Shown: piece after piece, positions 62,890-64,000 of the stretch
Layout of the letters: every line of letters starts with the position of its first letter
Position numbering within the stretch: position 1 is the first letter of the stretch
DNA from: Campylobacter sp. RM16187
GTDB taxonomy: Bacteria; Campylobacterota; Campylobacteria; Campylobacterales; Campylobacteraceae
NCBI RefSeq assembly: GCF_025319965.1
Contig: NZ_CP012549.1
Coordinates: 868,001 to 932,000 of the forward strand
Length of the DNA stretch: 64,000 nucleotides
Direction: 5' to 3'
The notes under the pieces: model-generated
The model's database searches: none
Told to the model about the DNA's origin: nothing
The model's input: only the letters and a program-made list of their open reading frames with translations
Program-made: the position numbers and the translations under genes

Positions 62890-64000
62890 ATGAGCGAACA
62901 AAGAATAGTAGTAGATCCTGTAACGAGGATTGAAGGGCACTTGCGCGTAGAGGTAGTGGTAGATGAAAATAATGTAGTTAAAGAGGCCTATTCAGGCTCA
63001 ACTCTTTGGCGCGGAATAGAACAAATCGTAAAAGGACGCGACCCTAGAGATGTTGGATTCTTCACTCAAAGAATTTGCGGAGTATGCACCTATTCTCACT
63101 ACAAGGCAGGTATTATTGCTGTAGAGGATGCATTGGGTATTACGCCTCCTTTAAATGCCGTATTAACAAGAACTCTTATGAGTGCGGCGCTTTTTATGCA
63201 TGATCATCCTGTGCATTTTTATCAACTTCACGGACTTGATTTTGTTGATGTTGTATCGGCTCTTAGTGCCGATGTTAGAAAGGCTAGTGAAGAGGCTTTT
63301 AAATACTGTGATACACCTCTTGCGACAGGAGCTGATCACCTAAAAGCTGTACAAGATAAGGTAAAAGCCTTTGTTCAAAAGGGAAATTTGGGGCCATTTG
63401 CTAATGCTTATTGGGGACATAAAACTTATCATTTTACTCCTGAGCAAAATTTAATAGCTCTCTCTCACTATCTTGAGTGTTTGAGAATTCAAAGAACTGC
63501 GGCTCAAATGATGGTCATATTTGGTTCTAAGCAACCCCATCCGCAAAGTTTAACAGTAGGTGGAGTAACCTGTGTGATGGATATTCTTAGTCCTTCAAGA
63601 CTTGGCGAGTATATGGTTAAATTTCAGGAAGTTAAAGAATTTATAGATAGAGCTTACTATCCTGATTTGGTAATGGCAGGCAAGGCTTATGCCAATGAGC
63701 CTAGCGTACTAAATGATGTTGGAACACCTAATTTATATACATATAAAGAGTTGCCTTTGGGTTCGAATGAATGGCTATTTGAGAGCGGTATTATCTTAAA
63801 CGGCGATATAAGCAAGGTTCATGAGGTTGACGATAATAAGATTACCGAAGAGGCTACACACGCTTGGTATAAAAATCCTGCACCTCTTCACCCTTATGAA
63901 GGACAAACCGATCCTAATTATACGGGCTTTAAAAAAGGCAAAACCCTAGATCAAAATGGTAAAGAAGTTGAAGCTCAACTGTTTGATATTAAGGGTAAAT
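62890..64000 (+). CDS. hydB: [NiFe] hydrogenase large subunit (partial, runs off the window)
   Basis: An open frame runs from the ATG at 62890 to the window edge, giving the first 370 residues. It shows VDPVTRIEGHLRVEV and the L1 nickel-ligand motif RICGVCTYSH near residues 60-70, then GNLGPFANAYWGHKTYHFTP and FGSKQPHPQSLTVGGVTCVM. The second nickel-binding motif (DPCxxC) would lie in the missing C-terminus. With HydA it oxidises H2 in the periplasm. Folding and nickel insertion before Tat export are known for the family. Confidence 0.96.
   Translation, partial: MSEQRIVVDPVTRIEGHLRVEVVVDENNVVKEAYSGSTLWRGIEQIVKGRDPRDVGFFTQRICGVCTYSHYKAGIIAVEDALGITPPLNAVLTRTLMSAALFMHDHPVHFYQLHGLDFVDVVSALSADVRKASEEAFKYCDTPLATGADHLKAVQDKVKAFVQKGNLGPFANAYWGHKTYHFTPEQNLIALSHYLECLRIQRTAAQMMVIFGSKQPHPQSLTVGGVTCVMDILSPSRLGEYMVKFQEVKEFIDRAYYPDLVMAGKAYANEPSVLNDVGTPNLYTYKELPLGSNEWLFESGIILNGDISKVHEVDDNKITEEATHAWYKNPAPLHPYEGQTDPNYTGFKKGKTLDQNGKEVEAQLFDIKGK

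Noticed and set aside
1-64000. CRISPR array, rRNA operon or insertion sequence
   Set aside because: No regularly spaced repeats, rRNA signatures or transposase ORFs were seen.

Overview
The window looks like a Campylobacter chromosome (Campylobacterota). The DNA is AT-rich. Gene order from glmU through coaBC, a hypothetical gene, uppS, a prepilin peptidase gene and an lptF/G gene to truA, the order tgt / TrkA-like gene / aroB / mscS / mtaB, the cmeDEF-type and macAB-tolC-type efflux operons, and MotA/FliP/FlgL sequences all match what I recall of Campylobacter. The pbpC-alpha-2-macroglobulin pair and an inactive FtsH-like gene suggest a species other than C. jejuni. Species cannot be settled by reading alone.

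Positions 1 to about 8830 are the right-hand part of an integrated element that ends at a tRNA-Leu(CAA) gene. The left end lies outside the window. Mostly rightward and tightly packed, it carries many very small genes, a rolling-circle-type replication initiator, a DUF4406-like protein, an SSB gene split by a one-base frameshift, a DNA methyltransferase, a SNF2-like helicase, an AntA/KilAC antirepressor, an AlpA-like HTH protein, and a convergent P4-type tyrosine integrase next to the tRNA. Rep plus SSB would suit a phage or plasmid-phage hybrid; no structural phage gene is visible.

From 8.8 kb onward the window is core chromosome. 9.0-14.7 kb holds HU, YaaA, FlgL (with a clear sigma-54 promoter) and FtsK. 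14.7-21.0 kb is a leftward operon for cell envelope and cofactor synthesis (glmU to truA). 21.3-23.6 kb is motA-motB-fliP. 23.7-28.7 kb is a cmeDEF-like RND efflux operon followed by a Sel1-repeat lipoprotein. 29.4-31.4 kb is a two-component system translationally coupled to a secreted MxKDx pentapeptide-repeat protein. 31.5-37.1 kb holds an AEC permease and macAB-tolC. 37.3-46.1 kb runs from tgt (leftward) through the rightward TrkA-like gene, aroB, mscS, mtaB, an FtsH-like gene that has lost its zinc site, and mogA. 46.1-52.2 kb is a leftward block of dedA, metQ, metI, metN, a 48-residue membrane protein and valS. 52.4-59.7 kb is pbpC and a giant alpha-2-macroglobulin. 59.8-64 kb is fumC, a 495-base very AT-rich gap, and the start of a [NiFe] uptake hydrogenase operon (hydA, hydB; hydB runs off the edge).

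The most interesting structure is between metI and metQ. A strong terminator closes metNI. It is followed by an unannotated 19-codon ORF rich in Cys and Met, whose stop codon sits next to an 8-bp terminator-like stem. The 3' arm of that stem is also part of a much longer competing hairpin. This is the layout of a leader-peptide attenuator controlling metQ. Other points worth checking are the pseudoprotease FtsH, the MxKDx protein with its two-component system, the homopolymer frameshifts in the element, and a possible non-ATG start for ftsK.
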